Below are positions 54,808 to 63,359 of a stretch of 64,000 nucleotides of DNA, one piece after another. This DNA comes from CAWGAJ01 sp963820545 (GTDB taxonomy: Bacteria > Planctomycetota > Planctomycetia > Pirellulales > Thermoguttaceae). A model generated the notes under the pieces. The model worked only from the letters and a program-made list of their open reading frames with translations. It ran no database searches and was not told where the DNA came from. How positions within the stretch are numbered: position 1 is the stretch's first letter; the number at the start of each line of letters is the position of its first letter. The stretch covers positions 1,240,001 to 1,304,000 of the forward strand of contig CAWGAJ010000002.1 of the NCBI GenBank assembly GCA_963820545.1, read 5' to 3'. The position numbers and the translations under genes are program-made.

Positions 54808-55001
54808 GGGTGTGATTCCTGAATAATTAATGTACGGAGTACGATGTACGGTGTGTTGCGGATGGGGAAATTTATTGTATGCACATCGGTAAACAGTATA
54901 CACGAAAGTAAAGAGGATTGCGAAGCCGCCAGCGGCTCCTCTTCTCCAACCCCTCGCCCCCATGCTCTATTCACCGTCCGCTGTCCGCTGTTCCCTGTTC
55001 C

Positions 55002-56333
55002 CTATTTCATGTTGATGTCAAAATGTTTTAAGACCATGCCGAAGACATCGGTGTCGGCCAGAAAGGGGCCGGGAAAGGTGATCGGCTCCGAGGCCAAGAT
55101 CACAGTGCGCTGCGAACGATCGACCGCGGGGGCGCCGTGCGATCCCTTGACCAGCGACGCATTTAGGGGAATGCTTTTTGTAGCCGGATCAAAAAATAAT
55201 TCCACCGGATCGTAGCCGGGTTTGCGGTGGATGTCTACTGTCCGGGCGAATCGCGGCGCTCGATCAACCGCGAGCCACCAATAATAAGCCTGCCAACTAT
55301 GGGGCGTGGAAATCAGGATCACATCGCCGCTGCGGGGGTGGTCCAAGGCATAACGGCCGCACTCCGGACCGACAAGCACCTGGGCTATGCCCGGCCGATT
55401 ACGAAATAAATCCGCTACTTGGGCGATAATCTGCGCGTCACTCTGATTGATATAAATGTGTGCTAACTGGTGATCGACCAGGGCAAACGCGCGACTGGCC
55501 GCAAGATCGAGATGTTCGCCGTCTTCCCGTTGGCTTACGGCCAGCAGTCCGGCTTCGCGGAGCAGGCGATTGGGAAACGTCACGTGATCGACCTTGTTGA
55601 TAACGTACTCGCCCGCAATGATCCAGAGCAATTGATGATCGTAGGCTTCGCTCATGCCCTTTTCCAATTCGCCGATTACCTTGTCGAGTTCGTCGATGGC
55701 CGTGTCGGCGGCCGCGCTTTCCGGACCGGTGCGCTGGGCGGCGTAATCGAGATGAGGCAAATAAATATAAAAGAAATGAGGCTGCCAACACCAGGCGGCA
55801 AACACGGCGGAAGCGGCGATCCATTGCGTGGATTTGATGTTGGCCAGAGGGCCCCAGAAATGTTGCAGGGGGAAATGGCCAAAGGCGTCGCGCAACTGGC
55901 CGTACAGTTCCATCGGCCGGGTGTAGCACCAGAGCGATTCCGTGCCGTCGGGATTGTGGATCGGCGCCGGCGTGCAGACATAATCCGCCTCGCAGCCTTT
56001 GGCGTGCAGGGGAAACCAGACGGCCGTGGTCGGATGGTCTTCGTGATGCGAAAGGATGTCCCAAATCTGCGGCCGCTCGATACATTCGTTGGGCGAAGTC
56101 CACATCTCCACCTGCTGTTTATCGCGCCAATAAAAACCATTGGCCACCACACCATGGGCATTGGGCAGCCGGCCGGTGGTCATATTGGCCTGCACGGGAC
56201 AGGTGAGCGGGGGGAAACTAGGCGTCAGTTCGGCGATTTCGCCGCCGGCCATCAGTTGCCGCAATTGCGGCATCATCGCCACGTCTTTCTCGCGCAGGCC
56301 GGGAATGGATAAAAGTATGAGAGGCTGTTTCAT
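55002..56333 (-). CDS. Alkaline phosphatase/nucleotide pyrophosphatase-family protein (EboF-like)
   Basis: 443 residues from ATG 56333. Type I phosphodiesterase/alkaline phosphatase fold: LLSIPGLREKDV (first metal Asp replaced), TPSFPPLTCPVQANMTTG (nucleophile Thr/Ser with the usual T-S...T), NPDGTESLWCY, HLDYAAQRTGPES (metal D..H pair) and HSWQAYYWWL. No signal peptide. The sequence resembles EboF of the ebo metabolite-transport clusters in cyanobacteria and algae-associated bacteria (family knowledge). The remaining ebo genes, such as the UbiA-like EboC and dehydroquinate synthase-like EboD, are not here. The stop is followed by a TTCCCTGTTCCCTATTTC repeat tract. Confidence 0.85.
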   Translation of the reverse strand: MKQPLILLSIPGLREKDVAMMPQLRQLMAGGEIAELTPSFPPLTCPVQANMTTGRLPNAHGVVANGFYWRDKQQVEMWTSPNECIERPQIWDILSHHEDHPTTAVWFPLHAKGCEADYVCTPAPIHNPDGTESLWCYTRPMELYGQLRDAFGHFPLQHFWGPLANIKSTQWIAASAVFAAWCWQPHFFYIYLPHLDYAAQRTGPESAAADTAIDELDKVIGELEKGMSEAYDHQLLWIIAGEYVINKVDHVTFPNRLLREAGLLAVSQREDGEHLDLAASRAFALVDHQLAHIYINQSDAQIIAQVADLFRNRPGIAQVLVGPECGRYALDHPRSGDVILISTPHSWQAYYWWLAVDRAPRFARTVDIHRKPGYDPVELFFDPATKSIPLNASLVKGSHGAPAVDRSQRTVILASEPITFPGPFLADTDVFGMVLKHFDINMK

Positions 56334-56500
56334 ATCAAGTCGAAAAAGCATGGTGTTGACGTGTGGTTGACAAAGGCTGGCGGCCAAGAAAACAAGCGGG
56401 GTGTTAATGAGAACTTGCACTGGCTTCCGGCATAGTATAGAAGCGGTCCAAGAATCTCCCCGTGAGCTGACAACCACGGGAATCTCATCAACACCCCCAG

Positions 56501-56574
<74 letters not shown>

Positions 56575-57108
56575 GTATATCGAGGATAGAAAACGACAAA
56601 TTATACCATGCCTTTTTTGACCCGCAAGAGAGGTTCGAAAGCAGGCCAAGATGGCACGATTTTCCGCTATGAAAAATGCTCAAAAATGGTTTCTAAACAA
56701 GGTTATTAAGGGATCCAGGGCGTTCCCAGGCGGAGCCTGGGAACGAGGTAAATGGTTTCAAAACAATGTTATTAAGGGATTCTCGAGCAAACAGGCGGCG
56801 GGGCTAAAAATTCCTGTAAAGCTGATTTTTCCTGAAATATGCCCGCCCTGACCGTTTTCCTCAGTTGTAAGTACTTATTTCACAACAAAGTTACCGCGAT
56901 TAATAAGGAATTAAGGCAATTTGCACAACCTTTAGTTATAACCTAGAGTTATGTCAGAAATGGTTTTGGGGCGGTTGTCCTGGTGAGACTCGTTTTCTTG
57001 AGATCAACCCTTTTATTAAGCAAATGCGAGCAACCAGAAAGAAAAATTAACGGCAATTTTTCAGAATTCAAGTCAAAATAATTGACCACCCCCGACTAGA
57101 GAACAGTT
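56575..57108. other. Intergenic region with a duplicated segment
   Basis: No gene in about 530 bases apart from the element at 56684-56780. AT-rich; no clear promoter found. Confidence 0.5.
56684..56780. repeat. REP hairpin (family C) flanked by 31-bp direct repeats
   Basis: AAATGGTTTCTAAACAAGGT and adjoining bases (56684-56714) and the copy at 56750-56780 match at 29 of 31 positions. Between them lies CGTTCCCAGGC-GGA-GCCTGGGAACG (56721-56745), an 11-bp perfect hairpin. Confidence 0.8.
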
Positions 57109-57243
57109 ATGCAGGACTTGCTTCGAGAAATACTGCGCTATGCCGATCGGTTGGCTCCACAACACTGGTTGATTGTCCTGGCCATGATGATTGTCATCGG
57201 CTTGTTGTGTTTGCGCGGGTTTGGTTCGCGTTCTAAATATTAG
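57109..57243 (+). CDS. 44-residue membrane peptide upstream of a diguanylate cyclase
   Basis: MQDLLREILRYADRLAPQHW, then a hydrophobic segment (LIVLAMMIVIGLLCLRGF) and a basic tail (GSRSKY). It has a complete start and stop in one frame. It is short, but the transmembrane character, the hydrophobic-basic pattern and its place 89 bases before the GGDEF gene make it a believable small gene. Likely one-pass with the C-terminus inside. No family known to me. Confidence 0.55.
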   Translation: MQDLLREILRYADRLAPQHWLIVLAMMIVIGLLCLRGFGSRSKY

Positions 57244-57332
57244 CGACCGTTGCAGAAGCGTTTTTTTAGCGTTGTGAAAGGATCTGTCATGTTTACTCAA
57301 GGGGCTTGTCAACCTAGCTATGCGAAATTAAA

Positions 57333-58262
57333 ATGTTGCAATATTTTTTTGGTAATCTGGATATTTGGAACATACATATTCCCATGTCGGTCGCCTTGGC
57401 GGCAATGGCGACCATCGGGTATTTAGTCGGACGACGGAGCAGGGAGTCGAGGGGCCATGCGGCCTATCATTCGGAACGGGAATTGCACCACGCTCAGAGC
57501 GTGGCGTCAGAATTGGAAAAAATCACCTGGGGTGTACGCAAGAGTCTGGCGAAACATCATGCCAGCGTGACCCGCTTCAAGGATCGCGTCAGCAAACTCA
57601 CGGATAAACAGCAAGCATCCACTTGGAAACAACTATGTTTCGAGGCTGAAGAGATGCTGAAACCCACGCTGCACTTGGCAACGCAAATCGCCGACGCATA
57701 CGATAAAATACGCCAACAAAGTGCCAAGCTGATGACGTTCACTGAAGTGCGAACCGATCCGTTGACCAACGCCAAAAACCGCCGCGGATTGGACGACGCG
57801 CTGCACGCCCAGTTCGCCATCATGTCCCGCTACGGAACGCCGTTTTCGCTGGTGATGCTGGATATTGATCATTTCAAAACCATTAATGATAAGGAAGGAC
57901 ATCTTCAAGGCGATCGAGTTTTGCAGGATCTTGTCCGCCTGCTCGATGCAAACGTTCGCGAAACCGATATCGTAGTGCGCTACGGGGGCGATGAATTCAT
58001 GGTCGTTATGCCGCAAACCGATCTCGCGGGAGCCTGCACAATCTACAATCGCCTCAGATCGAGGGTGCAGGAAAAACTGTCGCTGACCGTCAGCGGCGGC
58101 GTGGCCTCAGCCATCCTCGGCGACACTCAGGAAATACTTCTGTCACGAGTCGATGCCGCGTTATATCAGGCAAAAATCTCCGGCCGCAACTGCGTCTTCC
58201 AAAACGACGGCAAGCAAATAATCCCGCTTGCTCCAGAGGAGGAAGCCCAGAGCGTGGTGTAA
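57333..58262 (+). CDS. Membrane diguanylate cyclase (GGDEF)
   Basis: 309 residues. Makes cyclic di-GMP. An N-terminal transmembrane segment (MSVALAAMATIGYLVGRR) is followed by a helical/coiled linker and a GGDEF domain: TDPLTNAKNRRGLDDAL, MLDIDHFKTINDKEGH and RYGGDEF (about 215-221), active-site motif intact. The inhibitory I-site RETD, five residues before it, is present. C-terminal tail after residue 290. No EAL domain. Its effector could include the PilZ-like gene at 34833; this is inference. Confidence 0.95.
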   Translation: MLQYFFGNLDIWNIHIPMSVALAAMATIGYLVGRRSRESRGHAAYHSERELHHAQSVASELEKITWGVRKSLAKHHASVTRFKDRVSKLTDKQQASTWKQLCFEAEEMLKPTLHLATQIADAYDKIRQQSAKLMTFTEVRTDPLTNAKNRRGLDDALHAQFAIMSRYGTPFSLVMLDIDHFKTINDKEGHLQGDRVLQDLVRLLDANVRETDIVVRYGGDEFMVVMPQTDLAGACTIYNRLRSRVQEKLSLTVSGGVASAILGDTQEILLSRVDAALYQAKISGRNCVFQNDGKQIIPLAPEEEAQSVV

Positions 58263-58263
58263 A

Positions 58264-58326
58264 TATAGGAGTCAGGGGTCAAAGGTCGGTGATCAGGGGT
58301 CAGAGGTCGGGGATCAGGGATCAGAA
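58264..58326. repeat. Short tandem repeats downstream of the cyclase gene
   Basis: Degenerate GTCAGGGGTC/GGTCGGGGATCAGGGG units right after the GGDEF stop, related to the heptamer tracts on the reverse strand. Confidence 0.55.
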
Positions 58327-58344
58327 ACATGGCACGAAGCCGTG

Positions 58345-59190
58345 TTAGGATGAGCGGCCCATCTTCCGGGCTTTTTCCCGAATCGCCGGCTGGGCACCTT
58401 GCATTAAATCCCGCACGTCTTCGTAACGCATGGTCCGCTGTGGGAAGGTCCGTTTTTGTAACGCGCCGAGAAAGCGGGCCTCGAACTCGGCCAGATTTGA
58501 ACCGTAGATATGGAAACTATCGGCAAGATGGCAATAGCGGCCGAGACTTACGGGTTTTCCCATTAGTGCGGATATGCGAGCCGCGATGTTCGACTGCAAG
58601 CGGACCAAGGCGAACATGTTCATGAAAGCCGCCTTGTAGGCGTCGTTCGAGCGGAAGCGGACGTTCATGCTCAAAACCGGCCGGTCCTCTTGGAAGATGA
58701 TCCGGCACCAAATGCTTTGCAGGCAAGCAGGATCATAGCAGGCGCCATCTTCCCAGACTTTCCAGGTGACGGCCTGGGCGCGCCGGGTATAGGGCGTTTC
58801 GGCAAGCTTTTGGCAGATATGTTCAATCTGGTCGATCGGCGCAAGCGTGGGCACTTCGTAACGGAACAACCGCTGATGGTAGGTATATTCCCAGCGCGTG
58901 TCGCGCGGATCACTGGGATCGCGAATACAATGGTCCTTGATCCCCTCGCAGACCTCCAGCACGTATTCTTCCAATTCCTCGAATCCGCCGGGAAAATCGC
59001 GGTGGATCATGGGCTCGGCCAATGGATCAAGGACCGTAACGAGCATCGTGGCGTCTTTGCTGGGAGGATCATCCGGCTTGTCGTACTGCGTTTTGATGTC
59101 GCAGCCCGAACGGTACAGCTCGATCATGGCGTTTTCCCACGCCCGGGCGATACAATCCCCTTCCGCCGTTAAGACTGGAATTCCCTTCAT
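58345..59190 (-). CDS. Thymidylate synthase-family protein
   Basis: 281 residues from ATG 59190 (preceded by AAGGA). The ThyA fold is recognised by RRAQAVTWKVWED, the active-site Cys in DPACLQSIWCRI, LSMNVRFRSNDAYKAAFMN (the RSxD-like loop) and the C-terminal FHIYGSN block. It has the general ThyA lengths and elements but lacks the usual PPC/HxxxQF wording at the Cys, so it could be a thymidylate synthase with a variant pocket or a dUMP hydroxymethylase-like enzyme. It stands divergent from the broken metallophosphoesterase. Confidence 0.8.
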   Translation of the reverse strand: MKGIPVLTAEGDCIARAWENAMIELYRSGCDIKTQYDKPDDPPSKDATMLVTVLDPLAEPMIHRDFPGGFEELEEYVLEVCEGIKDHCIRDPSDPRDTRWEYTYHQRLFRYEVPTLAPIDQIEHICQKLAETPYTRRAQAVTWKVWEDGACYDPACLQSIWCRIIFQEDRPVLSMNVRFRSNDAYKAAFMNMFALVRLQSNIAARISALMGKPVSLGRYCHLADSFHIYGSNLAEFEARFLGALQKRTFPQRTMRYEDVRDLMQGAQPAIREKARKMGRSS

Positions 59191-59471
59191 GAGCAATCCT
59201 TTTTGAATACTTTCTTCCTCCCCATCCAGACGAATATTATGTAAGGTCTGGTAAGGGCGATTTGTGAAAAAGCTATTTTCCTGACCCGAGGGAGTTTTTG
59301 CAAGCAGCCCCGGCAAATAAAAACTAATAAAAAAATTGGACCTTGCCGTCGCTGAAGACAGAGGAAACAATAAAAGGAATCCTTGCCAGCAAGCAGTGGC
59401 ACATAAATGTCGTCGCACAGCTCGGCGGAGAAAAACCAGTTCCCTTACACTAGCCGCGATAAAGCCATAAA

Positions 59472-60531
59472 GTGACCTTGTTTTATAATCTCATTCTGTT
59501 TGTTCTCGACTGGATAACATTGCAGCGATTAAGACGCTCGAAATCAGTCATGGCCTGGCTTTTAAGTTTGTTTGCCACAGTCGCAATCGCGGCCTTGCTG
59601 GCCGGAATACTTGCCAGGGATCATTTCGATTTCATTCGCCTGGCGGCGTACGGGGTGTTTTTGCATGGTTTGGTGCTTTCCCTCGGTTCGGCCGGGGTAT
59701 GGTGGCGGATCAAAAAAATCGCTTGCCATCTTCTCTGGCATGACTTCCGTGATCTTGGCAGGCACGGCCTATGATGTTTTTCTGATCGAGCCCTTCCGGC
59801 TGGAGGTGTCCTATTGGCAAATTTTCAGCCCCAAAATCCAGCGGACACTGCGGGTGGTCGTGATTGCCGACCTGCAAACCGATCATTTCGAGCGACTACG
59901 AACGCGGCGTGCTGCGTCGGGCCATGGAGGAGAAACCCGATCTGATCCTTTTGGCCGGCGATTACCTCCAAGCCTCCGGACAAACAGTACCAAATACTCA
60001 GACGACAAATGAATGCCTTCCTGCGAGAGATCAATTTTAGCGCCCCTCAGGGCATCTTTGCCGTACAAGGAAACGTGGATCCGCCTGGTTGGCAGGAAAT
60101 TTTCGACGGTCTAAACATCACCGCCGTTAACGTATAATCAAACATTCGATCTGGGCGAACTACACCTGAGCTGTCTGGGATTACACGAGTCTTATTCCAC
60201 TTCATTGAAAGTAACCAATCCCCAGAGCGACACGTTTCACTTAGTCTTAGGCCACGTGCCAAATTACGCCTTGGGACATATCGAAGCAGATTTGCTCGTT
60301 GCCGGGCACACTCACGGCGGACAGGTCCGCATTCCCTTGATCGGTCCCCTGATCACCCATTCCCGCGTTCCACTTGCTTGGGCGGCCGGACTTACCAGAT
60401 TGCCAAACGGCTCTCAATTACTCGTATCGCGGGGCATAGGCATGGAACGCGAAAACGCACCCAGGATGCGCTTTCTCTGCCGGCCGGAATTGATGGTAAT
60501 CGACCTAACGCCTGAAAAGAGTAAACCATAA
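59472..60531 (+). pseudogene. Membrane metallophosphoesterase, multiply frameshifted
   Basis: The fragments make one protein: an N-terminal multi-helix membrane part (FVLDWITLQRLRRSK...), then the calcineurin-like motifs VVVIADLQTDHF (metal Asp), LILLAGDYLQ, VQGNVD, LVLGHVPNYA and VAGHTHGGQV, ending RMRFLCRPELMVIDLT. Frame changes near 59725 (a short A-run), near 59890 (adding GC gives FERDYERGVLRRAMEEKPD), near 59985 and near 60140. As with the oxidoreductase at 20538, several lesions in 1 kb suggest either a pseudogene or a poorly called region. Confidence 0.8.
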
Positions 60532-60584
60532 AACTCCCTTACAAATGCCCGGCAATATGTCGGAATCATACTCATCAACAAGGG

Positions 60585-61718
60585 CTATTCAATAAGCCTC
60601 GAATCCGCTTCATCCGCGGGAAACGCCGCGTCTGGAATTTCCGAGGGCTCTACCACAATTTCATCGAGGCTCCCGGAGCAATACCATGCCAATCGGCCTA
60701 ATAAGCGAAAATAAACCAGGCAAAAAAAAGATATGAAGCTGTAAACAAGAATAATCTTTATCCAATCGGCTTGAGAGAACTCTATTTTCAGAAAAACAGC
60801 AAACGCTATTCCCAGAGGTATAGTTCGCAGATAGAACAATCTCCAAGTGTGCCGGGAATTGTATATATTTTTCCAGACTGGAAGCGAGTATAACATCACG
60901 GGTGACTTGCTATCCAACGCCGAGAGGAAAAACACGGGAAACAAAACCAACTCGGTAATGACGATAATTGAGATCTTGATCCAAGCCGCGCCGGGCAACA
61001 GAGAACACGCGATAAAAGCCGGCAATCCGCCCCAGAAAAGCGAGATCAGCACATAACTCGAGTCCAGGATTATATTGGTGTACCAGTCCCAGGGCCAACT
61101 TACAAAGCTCTCGTTACCTTCGTAGGTATCGCGAAAGATCGACATACCAAGAGCCGTCAACACGACTACATAGGGCACGCCGATCAGGACCGTGCCGAAT
61201 GTGAATATCATACCATAGAACCAAGGATTGAACCCCTCGAGCGAGGCGCCAAAGTGAAGCCCGCTGGTGACAACACTTTCACCGAAATAATATAACATGC
61301 TCGACGTCATGTAGCCCAAGATTAACGAAACGATCAGCAGCATTATAGCGCAGCCGCGGAAACCGGCTGAGAAAGGAGCAGTAAATGTTTTGCCAAGGAA
61401 GAGGTTGCGCGGAGGAGGCTGCCGGGGAAGCCAACTCAGCCGCTCCGCTTCGCGATCGGTTTCAAAGGCCGAGAAGGTCTTGAAGGCAGGCAAGGCAGGC
61501 AGCGGGGCCACAGGAGACGTGTCGATCTTCAAGGCATAGATATCGGGTGCCTCTGCGACTTTATCCGCTTCCTGGGGAAACATCTCGCTGGAAACCACAA
61601 AATCCATGTTACAGTGAGGACATTGACCGCTGGAGCCCACGGAAATGGAGGGAAACGTAATCAAACGTTTACAGCGGGGACAAATTATTTGATTGGATAA
61701 AGGAGCATCTTCGGCCAC
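60585..61718 (-). CDS. Zn-ribbon membrane protein of unknown function
   Basis: 377 residues from GTG 61718, set by the ribosome binding site GGGGAG 6 bases upstream; the frame is open 54 codons further, inside the phosphohexomutase gene. The N-terminal 30 residues form a zinc ribbon (CPRC-(16)-CPHC). A Pro-rich linker follows, then 6-7 hydrophobic helices (GCAIMLLIVSLILGYM, IYTILDSSYVLISL-type segments). The C-terminus is acidic. Planctomycetes have many such ribbon-plus-membrane proteins; function unknown. The gene follows the mutase with 25 bases between stop and start. Confidence 0.75.
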   Translation of the reverse strand: MAEDAPLSNQIICPRCKRLITFPSISVGSSGQCPHCNMDFVVSSEMFPQEADKVAEAPDIYALKIDTSPVAPLPALPAFKTFSAFETDREAERLSWLPRQPPPRNLFLGKTFTAPFSAGFRGCAIMLLIVSLILGYMTSSMLYYFGESVVTSGLHFGASLEGFNPWFYGMIFTFGTVLIGVPYVVVLTALGMSIFRDTYEGNESFVSWPWDWYTNIILDSSYVLISLFWGGLPAFIACSLLPGAAWIKISIIVITELVLFPVFFLSALDSKSPVMLYSLPVWKNIYNSRHTWRLFYLRTIPLGIAFAVFLKIEFSQADWIKIILVYSFISFFCLVYFRLLGRLAWYCSGSLDEIVVEPSEIPDAAFPADEADSRLIE

Positions 61719-61743
61719 AATAGTCTCCCCTGCCTGGAAAAAT

Positions 61744-63150
61744 TTAAACCATGGAATTTTTGCTTTCGGCCATTCCCATGGCAGCCACATAGTTTTGCCA
61801 GAGTTCTTTGCCCAAGTCCGAGCAGGAATCACAAAAACGTTCCACCAAATGATCCAGCGCCGGCCAATCGAGCGATTCAAAGCGGAAGGTCAAGGCGGGC
61901 TCGACAAGGGAAGGGCAAACCAGAATCCAGCCCGCCGGGGTGTCGATGCGGATGCCCTCCATGGTCTGCTGGGGAAAAGAGGACCAGGCAAGACGAATTT
62001 TTTCCATGATCCGCGCTTGGGATTCGGGCGGCATGCCAATGCGCAACTCGGGAGTGATGTACACAGTGGGACATTTGCGCCGCCATTGGGCTAAAGGATC
62101 CTCGCTGTGGGCCAAAAAGGCGATCATCCGGCAGGCGGCATAGAGGCCGTCGTCGCCGCCTTCCAGGGCACGGAAAAAATAATGCCCGTTGCTCTCCGCG
62201 CCGAAAAAGGCGTTGCTCTCGCTCATCCGGTAGCGGATCGAACCATGCCCGCTCCGCTCGACAACTACTTCAGCGCCGAGTTGTTTTGCCCGCTGGGGCA
62301 CATGGTCGGAAAATTTCAGATCGTAGACGAATCGCTCTTTGCGCAGGGTCTTGCCCAGTGTTTCCATTAACATCCAAGTGGTTTCCTCGGCGGTTAGGAT
62401 CACGCCTTGATTGTCGACTAGCGCGATGCGGTCGCCGTCGCCGTCGAAGGCGATGCCCAAATGGGCCCGTTCGCGATCGACGGCGTCGCTCAGGTCGTGC
62501 AAGGTTTGGGGATGGGAACAGTCGGGCGTTAGACCGGCAAAAGCGGCATCGGGTACATCGTTAATCGCCGAAATCAAGCATTGGGGAAAGATGGCATGGA
62601 GATAGCGCCGCGCTTTGCCGGCCCAAGAGCCGTGCATCGGATCGAGGACTATGTGCAGTTGCGATCCCAGGGCATCGACCCAAGTTTCCTGGAGATTGGC
62701 CACGTAGTCGAAAGAGATGTCGAGCGTGCGGGGGTCGCTGCAAGTGCGGTGGGAATCTTCAGCCGCGTCTGCGACCGCGGTTTGCAGGGCTTGCACTTCG
62801 TCGGGCGTGGGCGGCCGGTCGCCGATCATCCATTTCAGACCGTTGAAATTGGCTGGATTGTGCGAAGCCGTGACAATAGCGCAACCTTCCGCATGTACTC
62901 GATGCCGGGCGTAATAGATCATTGGCGTGGGCAGTTGACCCAGTTCGACCACGTCCAAACCCGCCCGGCACAAACCATCCACCAGCGCCTTCATGTATTC
63001 CGGCGTGGAACTGCGAATATCGCCCCCCACTACGAATTTGGCGCGAGGCTCGAGTTTCAGGCCCAAGGCAAGGCCCCAGCTTCGGTACAACTGGGGATTA
63101 AGTTCCCTGGCCGAATCGCCATGGATCTCGTAAGTCTTGTAGATGCTCAC
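61744..63150 (-). CDS. Phosphomannomutase/phosphoglucomutase
   Basis: 468 residues. Interconverts hexose 1- and 6-phosphates. Active-site loop TASHNPANFNGLK (phosphoserine in S-H-N-P), metal loop AFDGDGDRIALVD, sugar loop GAESNGHYFF (Asn for the usual Ser) and the phosphate-binding C-terminal domain (RIDTPAGWILVCPSL). ATG 63150; ends directly before the Zn-ribbon membrane gene. Confidence 0.95.
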   Translation of the reverse strand: MSIYKTYEIHGDSARELNPQLYRSWGLALGLKLEPRAKFVVGGDIRSSTPEYMKALVDGLCRAGLDVVELGQLPTPMIYYARHRVHAEGCAIVTASHNPANFNGLKWMIGDRPPTPDEVQALQTAVADAAEDSHRTCSDPRTLDISFDYVANLQETWVDALGSQLHIVLDPMHGSWAGKARRYLHAIFPQCLISAINDVPDAAFAGLTPDCSHPQTLHDLSDAVDRERAHLGIAFDGDGDRIALVDNQGVILTAEETTWMLMETLGKTLRKERFVYDLKFSDHVPQRAKQLGAEVVVERSGHGSIRYRMSESNAFFGAESNGHYFFRALEGGDDGLYAACRMIAFLAHSEDPLAQWRRKCPTVYITPELRIGMPPESQARIMEKIRLAWSSFPQQTMEGIRIDTPAGWILVCPSLVEPALTFRFESLDWPALDHLVERFCDSCSDLGKELWQNYVAAMGMAESKNSMV

Positions 63151-63359
63151 GGGTAAACTCGCTTTTGATGTTCCCGCTAATATAACCGAGCAAACGACAG
63201 ATTTACCACAGTACGCCTAAAACGTCAATTCTGACCGCTTATAACAAAATTTACTCTAATTATTATCAATTTCAAGACATTGCGACAACCTATCTGAGAC
63301 TTTATGATGAGACACATTAGCTGAGTGGAACTGGTACGAACGTTAAGGAGGAGGCAGAG

